NCBI GenBank assembly: GCA_030620095.1
Contig: JAUTXW010000108.1
Coordinates: 930,001 to 994,000 of the forward strand
DNA from: Kuschelorhynchus macadamiae
Taxonomy: Eukaryota > Arthropoda > Insecta > Coleoptera > Curculionidae
DNA: 64,000 bases
Direction of reading: 5' to 3'
Shown here piece by piece: positions 10,311 through 21,557 of the stretch. The notes under the pieces are model-generated. The model made no database searches and was not told the origin of the DNA. It saw only the letters and a program-made list of their open reading frames with translations. The number at the start of each line of letters is the position of its first letter. Position 1 is the first letter of the stretch. Position numbers and translations under genes: made by a program.

Positions 10311-12440
10311 GAAGCTGCAGAACAACGTAAGTTAAATTAAAACGTTAATTCAATGTTTGATTTTTATTTCACAGTAGCTGTTTTGAAGGGTTGTTTTATT
10401 CGTGGTTAAAAATGTCTGATATATTTAAAAGGTTCTTCTTTGGTAGAGAAAATTTATGTTTCCGTCATCAACCGTTTTTGCAACTTATGGAGTTTTTAGT
10501 AGAACATTATCTAAAGATATTTTTGAGAAATAAAATAGCTGCCGCTTCTTGCCGTTTTATGAGATATCAACACTTTTATGTTGGTATTCATCAGTAATAA
10601 TTTTTGCTACAATAAGATACATTGTACAGTAAAAATAGAAAAAACATTATTATTCAAGTTTTTTTTTGCTTAAATAAATTAAAAACCTACAGTTTAACAT
10701 ACTAAAATGTCTGTTATTTCTAACCTCCAAACGTCATCGGGAAAGGGTTTTTCCTGTCTTAGTTTTATGCAGCTCTCAATTTGGAGATTATTTTACCTCC
10801 AATGTCGCAGACAGGTCATGTGCTGCACAAAACTACATTAGCTCCTTGAAGCACCTGACCCGTCAGCGACATTGAAGGTTAACATATCCTAAAAAAATTT
10901 TTTTTTACAGAACCGCAAACAGTCACAACCCTTCAGGGGTTAGAAATTTTTCATTTATGGTTTGAAAATAAAGGAAATTCAATTGAAAGAAATTTGCGAC
11001 CAATTAACAAAACGATGGAAAAAAGGTAATCGTTCCAAAAATACATTTATGAAATCGAATAATGCGTGGTTACTAAGCCAGATAATTTTTTCTTCACAAA
11101 TGAATATACTACAAACCCCGGGTATTTCTTTTGGAAGACCAGAAAAATCATTTACAGAAAGCAGTAATAAATCAAAACGAAGAAAAATTCGAGAACTGGC
11201 AGATACTTGCGACAAAAATCAATTGAAAGGTGCGTTGAATTTAATTTTAAAAGAAGAACAAAAAGGATGACCTAAATTTAATTAAAACATGCCTTAAAAC
11301 TACACCAACCCGATCAGCTAAAATAATGAACACTTGGAATAATCATAACAAAAAGCCTATGAAACCATATACAAATGATGAAGCTCTTGGCCTGATTAGC
11401 GATACTAGGATGTCCAAGCATGGTTATGAAACAATTAGGAGAGACGCTAAGAAAAGAAACTTCGATGTTTATCACTCTTATAAAAAAAATTGGAAGCAAA
11501 GGTCAATTGTCATCCATCTTCTGAACATATACAGTTCACCCCATTGGATGCAAACTAAACTACAGGCGCTTTTGGACTATTTTTATTTTATCTCAAAAAG
11601 ATGTATTTGAAAATGTCGATACCGGTCTTATAGTGACTTTGATACACAAGTGGGGTTGCGAAGGAAGTACCGATTACAGCGAATATAAACAGACTATTAC
11701 AGAAAATGCTTCAGACTCTGATATATTTCTCACATCACTTGTACCCGTACCGTTATTTTCAGACAGTGAAGTTGATCCAAATATAAAAAAAATATTTTGG
11801 CAAAACCCTCGGCCGTCCTCCACTGGATATTGTAGGTCAATTCTTGTTTCTTTTAAAAAAGAAACTGCATCTTTGACTTTGCATGATTCCAATTCAGTGA
11901 CGAAAGAAATTGAGGAATTACATTTGACCGAATGTAGATGTGAGAATAAAACATTTTTAGTGAAACATGATTTAAAGATGACAACGATAGATGGCAAAAT
12001 TACTGTTGCTTTGACAGAAACGAGTTCAAATCAAGCATGTAATATTTGTGGAGCTACTCCGAAAATAATGAACGACATCGAAAAAGTTAAAAAGAGGCCA
12101 ATAAAGAAATCATCTCTAGACTACGGTTTATCCACTCTTCACGCATGGATAAAATTTATGGAATATTTCATACACTTATCATACCGATTTGACTTCAAAA
12201 AATGGCAGGCTAGGTCAGAAGGGGAAAAGGCAAGTGTTAAAGAAAGAAATTCAAATCAAAGCGAAGTGGGATTGAATATAGATAAAGTAAAGCGAGGGGG
12301 GAGTGGAACTAGCAATGACGGGAATACGGCAAGAAGATTTTTTGCCGAACCATCAGTAACAGGTAACATCTTAAATATCGACGAAGAGTGTGTAAAGCGT
12401 TGTGCGTGCATTTTGCAAGCTATGGCTTCACCGGCACCTT
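10311..12440 (+). pseudogene. Transib transposase, 5' part
   Basis: A possible first exon MEAAEQ (10311) ends at a gtaagt donor (10327), with an acceptor before 10920. Then follow a FHLWFENKG segment, KSNNAWLLSQIIF, GRPEKSFTESSNKSKRRKI (about 11130), TPTRSAKIMNTW, DEALGLISDTRMSKHGYETI, and RRDAKKRNFDVYHSYKK. The core block reads LIHKWGCEGSTDYSEYKQ (11639-11692), then KIFWQNPRPSSTGYCR, DLKMTTIDGKITVALTETSS with NQACNICGA, and LDYGLSTLHAWIKFMEY. The family motif is G-C-D-G, and this Asp aligns with the first catalytic Asp of RAG1; here it is Glu (GAA). Frameshifts occur near 10975, 11260-11310 and 11490. The reading breaks at QAMAS (about 12428), where the LINE starts. Confidence 0.88.
10792..10883. 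repeat. Hairpin-forming inverted repeat in the Transib intron
   Basis: Arm 1 (10792-10825, includes aatgtcgcagacaggtcatg) and arm 2 (10848-10883, includes cctgacccgtcagcgacatt) are about 34 bases each and largely complementary, separated by about 22 bases. They lie between the proposed donor at 10327 and acceptor at 10920. Confidence 0.6.
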
Positions 12441-15222
12441 GAAATATTCCTTACCACAAATAATGCTAGTAATGTTGATATCCTTGGGAATATCAACTTT
12501 AATATTCTAGATGCAAATAACCTACACACAAATAACTACCTGACAGTTATGTCGTCTCTTGGATTTCAGTCGTTAATAAATAGTTACACGAGGGTAACAA
12601 CAGAATTTGCGAGTTGTATAGATCATATTTTCAGAAGAACAAAAACTCAAAAAGACACCCTTCAATACATGCCTTTTGTAATTAATTCTGATGTGACAGA
12701 TCACTATCCAGTGTTTCTGTCAATACTGCTTGATAATAAAACACATAAAACTACATCGACAATATATGAAAAAGAAATATATGATAATGAAAAATTTAAA
12801 ACAATTCTAAGTCAACAAAGTTGGGATAACGTTCTTGCCATAGAACATCCAGAAGAAGCCTATGTACAGTTTATTCAAATTTTAAAAAATATCTATAATG
12901 ATTGCACTAATACTAAAAAAATAACTCTAAAATACAAAAAAATTAAGCCTTGGATAAGTGCTGGTATATTTACTTCAATTAAACACCGGGATGTAATTAA
13001 AAGAAAAGCAACAAAAAGTAAAAATGCACTTTTATTTGCCCAATATAAAACTTACAGAAACAGGCTTAATAAAATAATAGACAATGCAAAAAATAACTTT
13101 TACAAAACAAAAATTAATGAAAATAAGAATGACATGAAAAAAATTTACCAAATCATTTCTGACGCCACAAACGAAACAAAAAATCAACAGGACAAAATTC
13201 AGATACTAAACAATGGAGACTCTTTTAAGAATGATAAGGACATGGCCAATTATTGCAATAATTATTTTATAAATATAGGCCCTACAATGGCAAATAACAT
13301 TAAAATCCCCAACATACCTTACATCTGTGATATTTCCAAAGTAAATAAATCAATGTTTCTTAGACCAATAGACAATAATGAGATTATTCAATATATCTAG
13401 TCTTTAAAAAATAATAGTTCACCTGGTCCTGACGGGTTTACAATTAAATTAATTAAAGAGTGTCATCAAAACTTACTAGCACCCTTAGTTCAAATCATTA
13501 ATCAAATTTTCATCTCTGGAATAGTGCCTCCACATTTTAAAAAATCGACTGTAACACCAATTTATAAAGCGGGTGACAGTAGTCCAATTTCTAATTTTAG
13601 ACCAATAAATCTAATTGATAAGTTCTGCAAAATATTTGAGAAAAGCCTGAAGACCAGATTAGTGGAATTTTTTGACAAAAATAATATTAGTCGTAGACAA
13701 TATGGATTTAAGCTGGGTATAAAAACAGCTATGTTTGACCTAATTAATGACATTAAACAATCACTTGATTCAAATAAAAAATGGATTGCTATGTTCTTAG
13801 ACTTGGCTAAAGCCTTCGACACTGTTCCCCGTGACAAACTTCTTGATGTCCTAGAGCATCTCAGGGTAAGTGCTACATGTCTTTGCAAACTATCTCAAAG
13901 ATCGCACACAAATAAATCAAAAAAGAAGTGAGTGACCCAATGACAATCCAAATGGGAATCCCCCAAGGAACAGTACTAGGCCCAGTCTTATTCAATGCTT
14001 ATATTAATTCATTACTTCACTTAGATATTGGGGTTCTATCATTTCATATGCAGATGACACTGTGGTGGTTTGTGAGGGCTTAACTTGGTAGGAAGTCAGA
14101 GAAAAAGTTAGGAGAAACATAAGTAAAGTGAAGAACTGGCTAGATCATAACAAATTATCACTTAACATTCAAAAAACCACATATATTGCCTGCTCATTGA
14201 ATATAGCCAACAGACCTGATTATTCATCAGTTACTTTTAATGATTCCATAATAAAGGAGGCTGAAAACACTAAGTATCTTGGCATACGGGTAGACAAACA
14301 TTTGAAGTGGGACATTCACATTTTAAACCTAACAAAAAAACTTGAGAAATTTATATACAAATTTTACCAATTACGTAACATTTTGTCTAAGAGTTTACTT
14401 ATCATTATCTATAAAGCACTGATTGAATCTATTATAAACTATGGAATTTTGGTTTGGGGATGCGCTTACAAAAGTACATTGTCATCTCTCAATGTCATTC
14501 AGAACTATATACTTAAGGTTATACATTTTAAAACCAAGAGAGCATCGACTTGTGATCTGTATAGTGCAAGTATACTCAATGTTCACTCTTTATATTTTTT
14601 GACCACCTGTACTCATTTCTATAAGAAAGATAAATCCCATACATTTATTAATCATAAATACCATACAAGAAATAAAGAAACTATTAGATTCTCAGCATAC
14701 ATTGCACCCAGAATATATAATTTAATGCCAATTTCTCTTCGAAAAGCCAAAAACCTTAAACTTTTTAGAAAACAATGCAAGCAATTCATACATGAGAATT
14801 ATGCTCAAATATTAAACCTTTACAATAACCTTTGATTTAACTTCACAACCTTTATTTACTAAAAGTAATTTGCACACACTTAATAGCACCATCTTTGACT
14901 AATGAGCGCATATGAGCCGCACAAGCTTAGGCGCTAAAATAAGATTTTGAGCTTGATATAGCTATAATATGCCCAAGTATTACGTGTATAAATATAGAAA
15001 ATCAGAGACGTACCCTTGTTACAATAAGTGTGACCTTATGTCAATTTTGTTCTTTTTTAGGGCTTTAGATTAAAAACAATTGGAAATAGATTTTCAAACT
15101 TGTTTGTTGACCTATAATTCAATTTAGTATGTAATCTGAAATAAACTAATATGAAATTGTAAGGATATTTGCTAAGAGAAAATTATGTACAAATAAATAA
15201 ACAAATAAACAAATATGTTATC
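12430..15222 (+). mobile_element. Non-LTR retrotransposon (CR1-like group), 5'-truncated, inserted in Transib
   Basis: It interrupts Transib coding sequence between QAMAS and SGFPIDET. The 5' end lacks most of the endonuclease. The 3' end carries a short A-rich repeat tail (aataaataaacaaataaac, about 15190-15220) instead of a long poly(A), as in CR1-group elements. No convincing target duplication: both junctions share only TCA. Confidence 0.8.
12455..14835 (+). pseudogene. LINE ORF2: partial endonuclease, reverse transcriptase, C-terminal region
   Basis: Endonuclease tail blocks: DILGNINFNILDANN, FASCIDHIFRR and SDVTDHYPVF (the SDH-type His block). The reverse transcriptase follows in the same frame after one TAG (13398-13400): NNSSPGPDGF, FKKSTVTPIYKAGD, SNFRPINLI, RQYGFK, motif A MFLDLAKAFDTVP. 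A frameshift near 13880 leads to motif B MGIPQGTVLGPVLFNAY and another near 14030 to motif C SYADDTVVV. The last part (14128-14835) covers YLGIRVDKHLKWD to the C-terminus. One further stop (TAG, about 14090) is present. Clade (CR1 versus Jockey-like) is by motif style only. Confidence 0.85.
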
Positions 15223-15227
15223 AGGAT

Positions 15228-15653
15228 TTCCAATCGATGAAACTTAATTTAAAGAATATGGCGAAAAGACAGCGGTACTGTTGTTATCAAAATATCCGCG
15301 GTATTACATGCCCAGCAGTTTCCACAAGGTTTTGATTCATGGCGCATCCATAATGTCTGCCGCAGTCCTACCAATAGGCATGATGTCGGAAGAGGCACAA
15401 GAGTCTCGCAACAAAAAACTACCGGGAACATTTTATTCGAAAAACATCAAGAACAGCCACAAACTAGGATCTTTTAAATAGATTTTTGGTATCTTCTGAT
15501 CCACTAATCTCATGTTTAAGGAAAATGCCGAAGAAATATAATCAAATGTTTTTACCTGAAACAATAAAATTATTTAAAGAACATTTACCATCTATGTCTC
15601 TTAAGTATATTGATTCCTCCGAGTCTGAAGATGAAATCAATGTTTTATATTGA
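15228..15653 (+). pseudogene. Transib transposase, 3' part after the LINE
   Basis: Reading resumes as SGFPIDETYFKEYGEKTAV, YPRYYMPSSFHKVLIHGAS, then LPIGMMSEEAQESRNKK, whose Glu aligns with the last catalytic residue of RAG1 (in the SEGNESGNK block). After a frameshift near 15420: FIRKTSRTATN, LVSSDPLISCLRKMPKKYNQ, ending DSSESEDEINVLY and stop at 15651-15653. Together with 10311-12440 it makes an almost complete Transib protein with at least four lesions. Confidence 0.87.
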
Positions 15654-15886
15654 TTTTTTTTGTTTGTTTTTTAATAACTACTTCATTTAATAATACATAT
15701 TCGTAATATACTTTTAAATATTTTATATTTATATCTTGTTGTTAATTTAAGACACAAATAGCTTGTAATTTACTAACTAAAGTTTATTTTTAAGCGTAAT
15801 TTACCTCTACCAAGTAAACACAAAATATTTTGAATCACAATTATAACCTAGTTTTGGCCAAAAATGATCTCCGAGAAACCACTGTG

Positions 15887-16449
15887 CTTAGGTATGAAAA
15901 AGAATACGACGTTTTTACATAATAGTGAGAGGAGAAACAAGTAAAATCTCTTAAACAAGAAGTATTTCTAGCCTATTTTGGAGAAAAATCGTCTACGTTT
16001 TGGTAAATTTTTTTAATGCTCAAATTGATCATCAAAATAAACAAATATGTTGATATAGGTAAATATTCTAAATTAACAGTACACCGTCCAAAAAAATCCA
16101 AAGTTATTAAAGTTGCGACCATTATTGCATTGGCAGGTGCATGTTGTATGTTAAAATATTAACCATTGATAACATTGAAGACAAAGAAGCTCTATTAATT
16201 ATCAATATTCCTGATAGAAAAACTTATTTTTCCAGAACATTTTCAATTGGTGGAGATGCAGTTCACCTTCAACTTTATAGGAAATATGTAGCTCTACGTC
16301 CTTTAAACACGCCTCATCGTCGTCTCTTTGTAAGCTACAAACATGGAAAATGCACAATACAATGTATGGGGATTAATATTAAAATTGACATCCCCTCTAA
16401 ATCCAAACAATCCGTCAAACTGTACATTCAATATAAATGTTATAATTAA
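15887..16449 (+). pseudogene. Crypton-like tyrosine recombinase, copy 1, main part
   Basis: Resumes Crypton copy 1 after the Transib: RYEKEYDVFTQ, EVKSLKQEVFLAYFGEKSST, MLKLIIKINKYVDIGKYSKL, KVATIIALAGACC, LTIDNIEDKEALLIINIPD, FSIGGDAVHLQLYRKYVAL, RPLNTPHRRLFVSYKHGKC. In relatives the block reads GACR/YR..EL..LT with a catalytic Arg; here it is GACCML, so the Arg is lost. The HxxR and Tyr blocks, expected after the GKC..GIN block, are deleted: the frame jumps to the C-terminal end (SNCTFNINV in another frame). Shared 3' flank with copy 3 extends to about 16670. Confidence 0.8.
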
Positions 16450-17394
16450 CAATAAATAACTCTTTTAATAAAGTAGTAATTTAAAAATATATTGTTATAT
16501 TTATTTGTGAATAAATGTAACATGTAAGTGAGTAACAATTTTTGAAAATCGCTAAAGGTCAATGAAGCTTATGAATTTTGAAAATCACATTTGACATATT
16601 TTAAACTTTTAATTTGTGATCAAATCTAGTCCGAGGTAATCAATTCTGGTAAATAGAAATTTAATTAATTTAATTTAATTAATGCGGCAATCGATTTAAC
16701 TTTCCGAAAATTTGCAAAGAATCCTATAATCCTTTTGAACGCTATTAGAAGAATAGAAAAGAAAACCAACCAACATTGCATACAGGAAAATGACCGTGAT
16801 TTTGAAAAGCACTTTTGAAAACTCTTTGCTTTTTCAAAATTTTGTTTTTTTTTTTAACTTAAGTTTTAAGTAAGCTAGGTAATTATCGTTTTGTTTTGAG
16901 TAAAATTCAATAATTTTATAATTCATGATTAAGATAAAATGCTGTAATGAATAATTAAGAGTTGAGATTTAAAAAAGATCTTTCGAATTAAGTTTGAAAG
17001 TACATCTTTAGTATAATAATTACTTACACGAATTTTCTTTTTGATGTATTTTAGCCATAACCTAGTACTTACTAATTCGACACAAGGAAATTTAAGAAAA
17101 CCTCGAATTTTGAGCTTGTATTTCAAAATATCTACATACATGTATATATTTTTGGAAAGCAAACATTTAGTCCTAATAAATATAAAGAATAATATACAGA
17201 GTGTCGCATTTAAAAAAATAACGTAGGGTGCGATAACTTTTCGATCTTTTTTGTTTTTTGATAAGTTATACGAGGGGTGCCTGAAATGCAACAATTTCAA
17301 AAACGCCCTGTATTTCAAAAACCAAAAAGGAGTATGAAGTAGTATACTGTCGCGAAAACCGCAACTTTCTAACTTTAAAAATAAAAGAAAATTG
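16450..17394. other. Non-coding AT-rich stretch with Crypton 3' flank and a MITE-like scrap
   Basis: 16500-16670 matches 36060-36220 and is the 3' flank of the Crypton family. Around 17198-17310, tacagagtgtcgcattt and cgccctgtatttc resemble the CAGGGTGT ends of the mariner-like repeats found later. The rest shows nothing I recognise. Confidence 0.5.
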
Positions 17395-17605
17395 CCGAAA
17401 ATGAAATACTCTGTATACAAATCAACTCCCAAATCTGCTGACAAATATGCAGATGACCTGCGAAAACAATGGCCAGTGTATTTTGATTTTTCTGTCACGT
17501 ATTTTACAAAAAATCATACAGATCTCTGGATTGTTCTGGAAGGATGGCAGCTATAGCTTCGTCAGTACCATTTTCTATATCCGGTGGAATATCTTTTTTA
17601 TTTTT
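17395..17605 (-). pseudogene. Crypton-like recombinase copy 4, N-terminus fused to HxxR block
   Basis: Minus-strand frames read DIPPDIENGTDEAIAAILPE then QSRDLYDF (N-terminal region of this family), followed directly by KYVTEKSKYTGHCFRRSSAY, the HxxR box (H-C-F-R). The intervening 200 or so residues with the Arg box are missing. After SADLGVDLYTEYF the frame leaves the family. An internal deletion derivative. Confidence 0.65.
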
Positions 17606-17849
17606 TTTTTAATAAAAATCTTATTTTAAAAGAGACTAAAGAGGTTTATTTAGTCCCAAGGGACTAAAATGTATCTTAGCAATACATAATTAAAAAAGAA
17701 AAGGGTTTAAATTGAACAAATTTATTTATTTATATTAAGATGAATATTTACATTAGTAAAATTTACAATATTAAATAATCAATAACGCTACTTGTAGCAG
17801 TTCATGCGATAGTTGTAAATCCTTTTTCTTTATCTGGAGGGGATTCCTG

Positions 17850-18488
17850 AAGTTCCAATTGGGAATTTATTTACATTATAATTTCCAAAAAATTTCTCGG
17901 CTATAGTTTTTTAATTATTTATGGAATTTTCGACGTGCCTCTCGGCGACGGCTGCCGATTTCCATCCTTTATTCCTTTAACATCCACGTATACACCAGCG
18001 TCAGCTAATAAAGAGGCAGATTTTCGTCGAAAACAATGTCCAGTATATAGTGACGGATTTGGTAGATTTAAGAATATTGCGATTTTCTGAGGAGATTTCA
18101 AAAAGTATTTTTAACAGTTGACTACGTAGTATATTGATTGTTTTGGTAAAGAACGAAAATTTGCAAATAAGAAGTCTCAGCTTTTTTTCAACAAATATAC
18201 TTGTGGCAGATCTCAGTAAACTTGACAGTATTGCTACCTGAATGTTTAACAATGAAATGTCTATCAATTTTATGTTTGGTATTTTTAATATTAATCATAA
18301 TTGAGTGATCCAAGTCAGTTGCATCTTCCACCGTCAACTTCACTAACTCCGGACTTCTATAGGCACCTGCTACACTAAAAATAAGGGCTACCTTCATCAT
18401 TAAAACCTGGCTACCAAGATCTTTTTGACTTATATCCTTCGTTTCTTTTTTTCAGCAGAGCAATTAGCTTGTGAAATTTGCTAATGTC
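17850..18488 (-). pseudogene. Crypton-like tyrosine recombinase, copy 2, C-terminal portion
   Basis: Minus-strand reading: DISKFHKLIALLKKRNEGYK, then MMKVALIFSVAGAYRSPELV followed by KLTVED (Arg box intact), IMINIKNTKHKIDRHF, NLPNPSLYTGHCFRRKSASL then LADAG (HxxR box), and GWKSAAVAERHVENSINN. In relatives this last block reads VAEGY with the Tyr nucleophile; here the Tyr position is His (CAC). Several frameshifts are present. The N-terminal part continues at 21390-21557 beyond the LINE. The role in active relatives is site-specific DNA strand exchange for a single-protein transposon. Confidence 0.82.
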
Positions 18489-18493
18489 GATAT

Positions 18494-18533
<40 letters not shown>

Positions 18534-21401
18534 TCGCCTTGGTTAGCTGACGGGTGAACTGAGTAGCTCAGAGGCTACCAAGCCGGTCCCAAGCCCGGAT
18601 AAAGAAGGAGGGTTGTCGAGCTAGGCCAGCTACCTGCTCGACGTAAAACAAGCATGCAGCTCACAGGACCGGACACAATGCCTCGAGAACAGATAGATTC
18701 GGCAAATATACCCTAATATACAGCGGGAAACCTAAGCAAGAGAGGGCAAGTTCAGGAGTCGGCATATTGCTGCACGAAAAATATACACATAGTATCGAAA
18801 ATATAGACTATGTCAATGACAGAATACTTAAAATCTCCCTTAAACTAAATCAAACAACATTACATCTAGTTAGCACATATGCACCAGATATATCCAAACC
18901 CATCGAAGAGTCAGAAAGATTCTACGAGCAACTCCAGAACGCTGTAGACAGAATAAATGGTAATCATGAAATAATAATTTTCGGAGATCTTAATGCTCGC
19001 ATAGGAGACGGGGTGCTCCCAGGCGTCAAGCAGAAATACAACGAACTGGACATCAATGAAAACGGAGAGCTACTAATTGATTTCTGCGCTAGGAATGAGC
19101 TCAGAATCAATAACACTTACTTCTCACACAAGGAGCAACACAAGTACACATTCAACAACACTAGAGGTCAAAAATCAATGATTGACTTCATTATTACTAA
19201 CAGAACTATCAAACCGACCCAGGTACTTGATGTGAGGGCACTAACTTCAGCCAATATAGGAACGGACCACAATCTCGTACTATGCAAGCTACTAATTGGA
19301 CAACCCAGCAGGATCAAGAGGTCGCACGTCTTCATTGAAAAATACAACATAGAATCCCTTGAATCTGAGAGCACACGCAAACTATATGAAAATAGACTAA
19401 CATATAAATTAAACGAGCTAGATCTCAATGAATGCGATGTGGAAACCTGCTGGAATAAGATCAAGAAAGCCATCTTCCAGGCCGCTGGAGAATCCATCGG
19501 AAAAAGGAAAGTCAACACTACTACGACCAATTGTACTAAACCTTGGTTTTGTCAAGAAGTGAAGGAACTCGCAGAACTGAAGAGAAGAAGCTACCTAGCA
19601 TACAAAGGATCCCCAACCCAACAACAATATGCGGAATACATAAGAATAAGAAATAGAGTCAACTCACGAATTAAAGCTATCAAAAGGGAACACTGGATTA
19701 AATTCACGAGCGATATGGACCACGACATATATGGCGCCCAAAGAAAGGTGTAGAAGATGCTGAAAAATAGGAAGAAACCGGTAAATGAGTTCGTCCAAAG
19801 CAAAGGAGTCCCCATAGAAGCGTGGGAGGAGTACTTCGAAAGACTGTACAGCGCCGAGGAAACACACGAAATGCAGGAATACCAAACGGCAGCCAATGTG
19901 ATAATTTCAAAGGAGGAAGTTAAAGAGAAACTGGGGAAAGCCAAAAACAGAAAAGCACCAGGAACGGACAATATTCCGAACGAACTTTTAAAACACGGTG
20001 GCCCTGAGCTCATAATAAAACTGACAACTTTGTTTAATAAAATCCTTAACACAGGGGAAATACCGAATGAGTGGCATACGAGCATAACAATCCCCATCTT
20101 CAAGAGAGGCCAAAAAACATCACCTGATAACTACAGAGGAATAACCCTATTGTGCACAACAATGAAACTGATCACGGGTCTGATAAAGGATAAACTGGAG
20201 AACCACATAACCAATAGAGAAGAACAACAAGGATTTAGAAAGGGAAGATCGACAACTAACGCCATATTCATCACCAAACAAATAAAGGAAAAGGCAATAG
20301 AATATAACACACCGGCATTTATCTGTTTTATCGACCTAACTAAAGCATTTGACAAGGTCCAAATGGGCGATGTTATCAACATCCTAATAGAAAAGGTAAC
20401 ACCAGCCAACGCAGTAAGGGTGATACGCAATCTCAACACCGCCAACTCCACTCAAGTCAAATCAGGGCAGCATATCACGAAGAGCATCTCGACCCCAGGA
20501 GGAATCAGACAGGGAGACAGCCTCAGCCCACTCTTATTTAATCTTCTTATGGACAAAATTATAGAAGAGGTGGCGTCCTTAAATATAGGATACAGAATGA
20601 ATAACAAACGTATCAGCATGGTATGCTATGCGGACGACGCAGCAATTTTCGCAGAAAACGAGAACGACTTGCAAAGGCAGCTATTCAAGTTCTACCAAGT
20701 GAGCCGACAACTAAATATGACCATATCCATCGACAAAACTAAGAGCATGACAGTTTGCAGAGAACCACTTCGATGCAAGCTTGTAATTGAAGATAAGCCC
20801 ATAGAGCAGGTGATGCAGTTTAGGTACCTCGGCATGAATATATCCAGTAACCACGACCTAATAAAAGACCTAAGGGACCAAGTCAATAAAGCATCAGTAA
20901 CATCAGGCTGCCTAAGAGAGATTGTATGGAACAATCAGTACATGCGGAAGGACAGTAAGATTAAAATCTACAAAGCATGCGTAAGACCCATCATGACTTA
21001 CGCGATAGAAACAAGAGAAGACACGAATAAAACCAAAGGCGTGCTGCGCGCGGCAGAAATGAGGGTGCTGAGAGCAATAGCCGGCAAAACCAGAAGAGAC
21101 CACGTAAGGAACACTGATATTAGAGAACAGTGCGGAGTACAGGACATAGTACGATGGGGCAGGCAGAGAAGACGAGAATGGTATAAACATGTCAAGAGGA
21201 TGCCTGAAGATAGGTTACCACGCATAACACTCGAAGGAGTACCAGTAGGAAACCGACCGCCCGGTAGACCACCAAAGAGATGGAGAGACAGCTGGCAGTC
21301 CAGATCACAAGAAATAATCCAACGGCAGGCCCGGAATTGACAGATCACCGGATCTCAACTAAGTAAAAGAAGAAGAAGAAGAAGAAGAAGATATTATTTT
21401 T
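18489..21401 (+). mobile_element. RTE-like LINE with 12-bp target duplications
   Basis: Flanks gatattattttt at 18489-18500 and 21390-21401 are identical target duplications inside Crypton copy 2; joining the outer sides restores the Crypton frame (MLHVKNNIDISKFHK). The insert starts after a run of 33 T (18496-18528) and ends in a (GAA)n tail (about 21366-21389). A 5' leader (18529-18690) precedes the truncated ORF. One of the youngest-looking insertions here. Confidence 0.88.
18671..21340 (+). pseudogene. RTE-like LINE ORF: endonuclease and reverse transcriptase, one nonsense codon
   Basis: One frame is open from about 18671 to 21340 except for TAG at 19751-19753 (probably a former TGG). Endonuclease part: FGKYTLIYSGKPKQERASSG, IIIFGDLNARIGDG, KSMIDFIIT, IGTDHNLVLC (catalytic Asp/Asn and His blocks). 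The N-terminal 70 or so residues, with the first Asn and Glu blocks, are absent. Reverse transcriptase: KNRKAPGTDNIPNELLKHGG, SPDNYRGITLL, EQQGFRKGRST, motif A FIDLTKAFDKV, motif B GGIRQGDSLSPLLFNLLMD, motif C CYADDAAIF (YADD 20627-20638). Tail: RNTDIREQCG and NRPPGRPPKRWRDSW. Resembles proteins often labelled craniofacial development protein 2-like. Best-preserved LINE in the window. Confidence 0.88.
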
Positions 21402-21557
21402 AACGTGGAGCATAGTCTTTAGCATAGAATAATGTGCCCAAAGCGTCGAAGGTGACAAAGTTCTAGATTTTCATGTTTCGCTCAAAACACAATCTTACAA
21501 ATGTCTGATATTGCGCTTCATATATTTTCCTTGATTTGGACTGCAAAATATCGTCCA
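21390..21557 (-). pseudogene. Crypton-like tyrosine recombinase, copy 2, N-terminal portion
   Basis: Minus strand reads LDDILQSKSRKIYEAQYQTF, VRLCFERNMKI, then in another frame LSPSTLWAHYSMLKTMLHVK then NN, running into the LINE target site and continuing at 18488. Upstream it is cut by the hAT end near 21558. Confidence 0.75.

Larger units (their letters stand above)
10033..15886 (+). mobile_element. Transib DNA transposon (RAG1-related), split by a LINE
   Basis: The right terminus on the minus strand reads CACAGTGGTTTCTCGGAGAT, ending at 15886. The left end near 10033-10065 contains the matching inner block ttcccggagaccattt, with a decayed outermost heptamer. Flanks are cttac (10028-10032) and cttag (15887-15891), a probable 5-bp target duplication with one change, as expected for Transib. 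Removing the LINE (about 12430-15222) leaves about 3.05 kb, a normal Transib size. It sits inside Crypton copy 1. Confidence 0.85.

Noticed and set aside
10391..10597. Plus-strand frame with faint resemblance to the N-terminus of Harbinger-type transposases
   Set aside because: Similarity is too weak and the segment lies inside the proposed Transib intron.
16929..17400. C-terminal 150 codons of a minus-strand frame after GHCFRR
   Set aside because: Only the first part matches the recombinase family; the remainder is AT-rich read-through with no motif.
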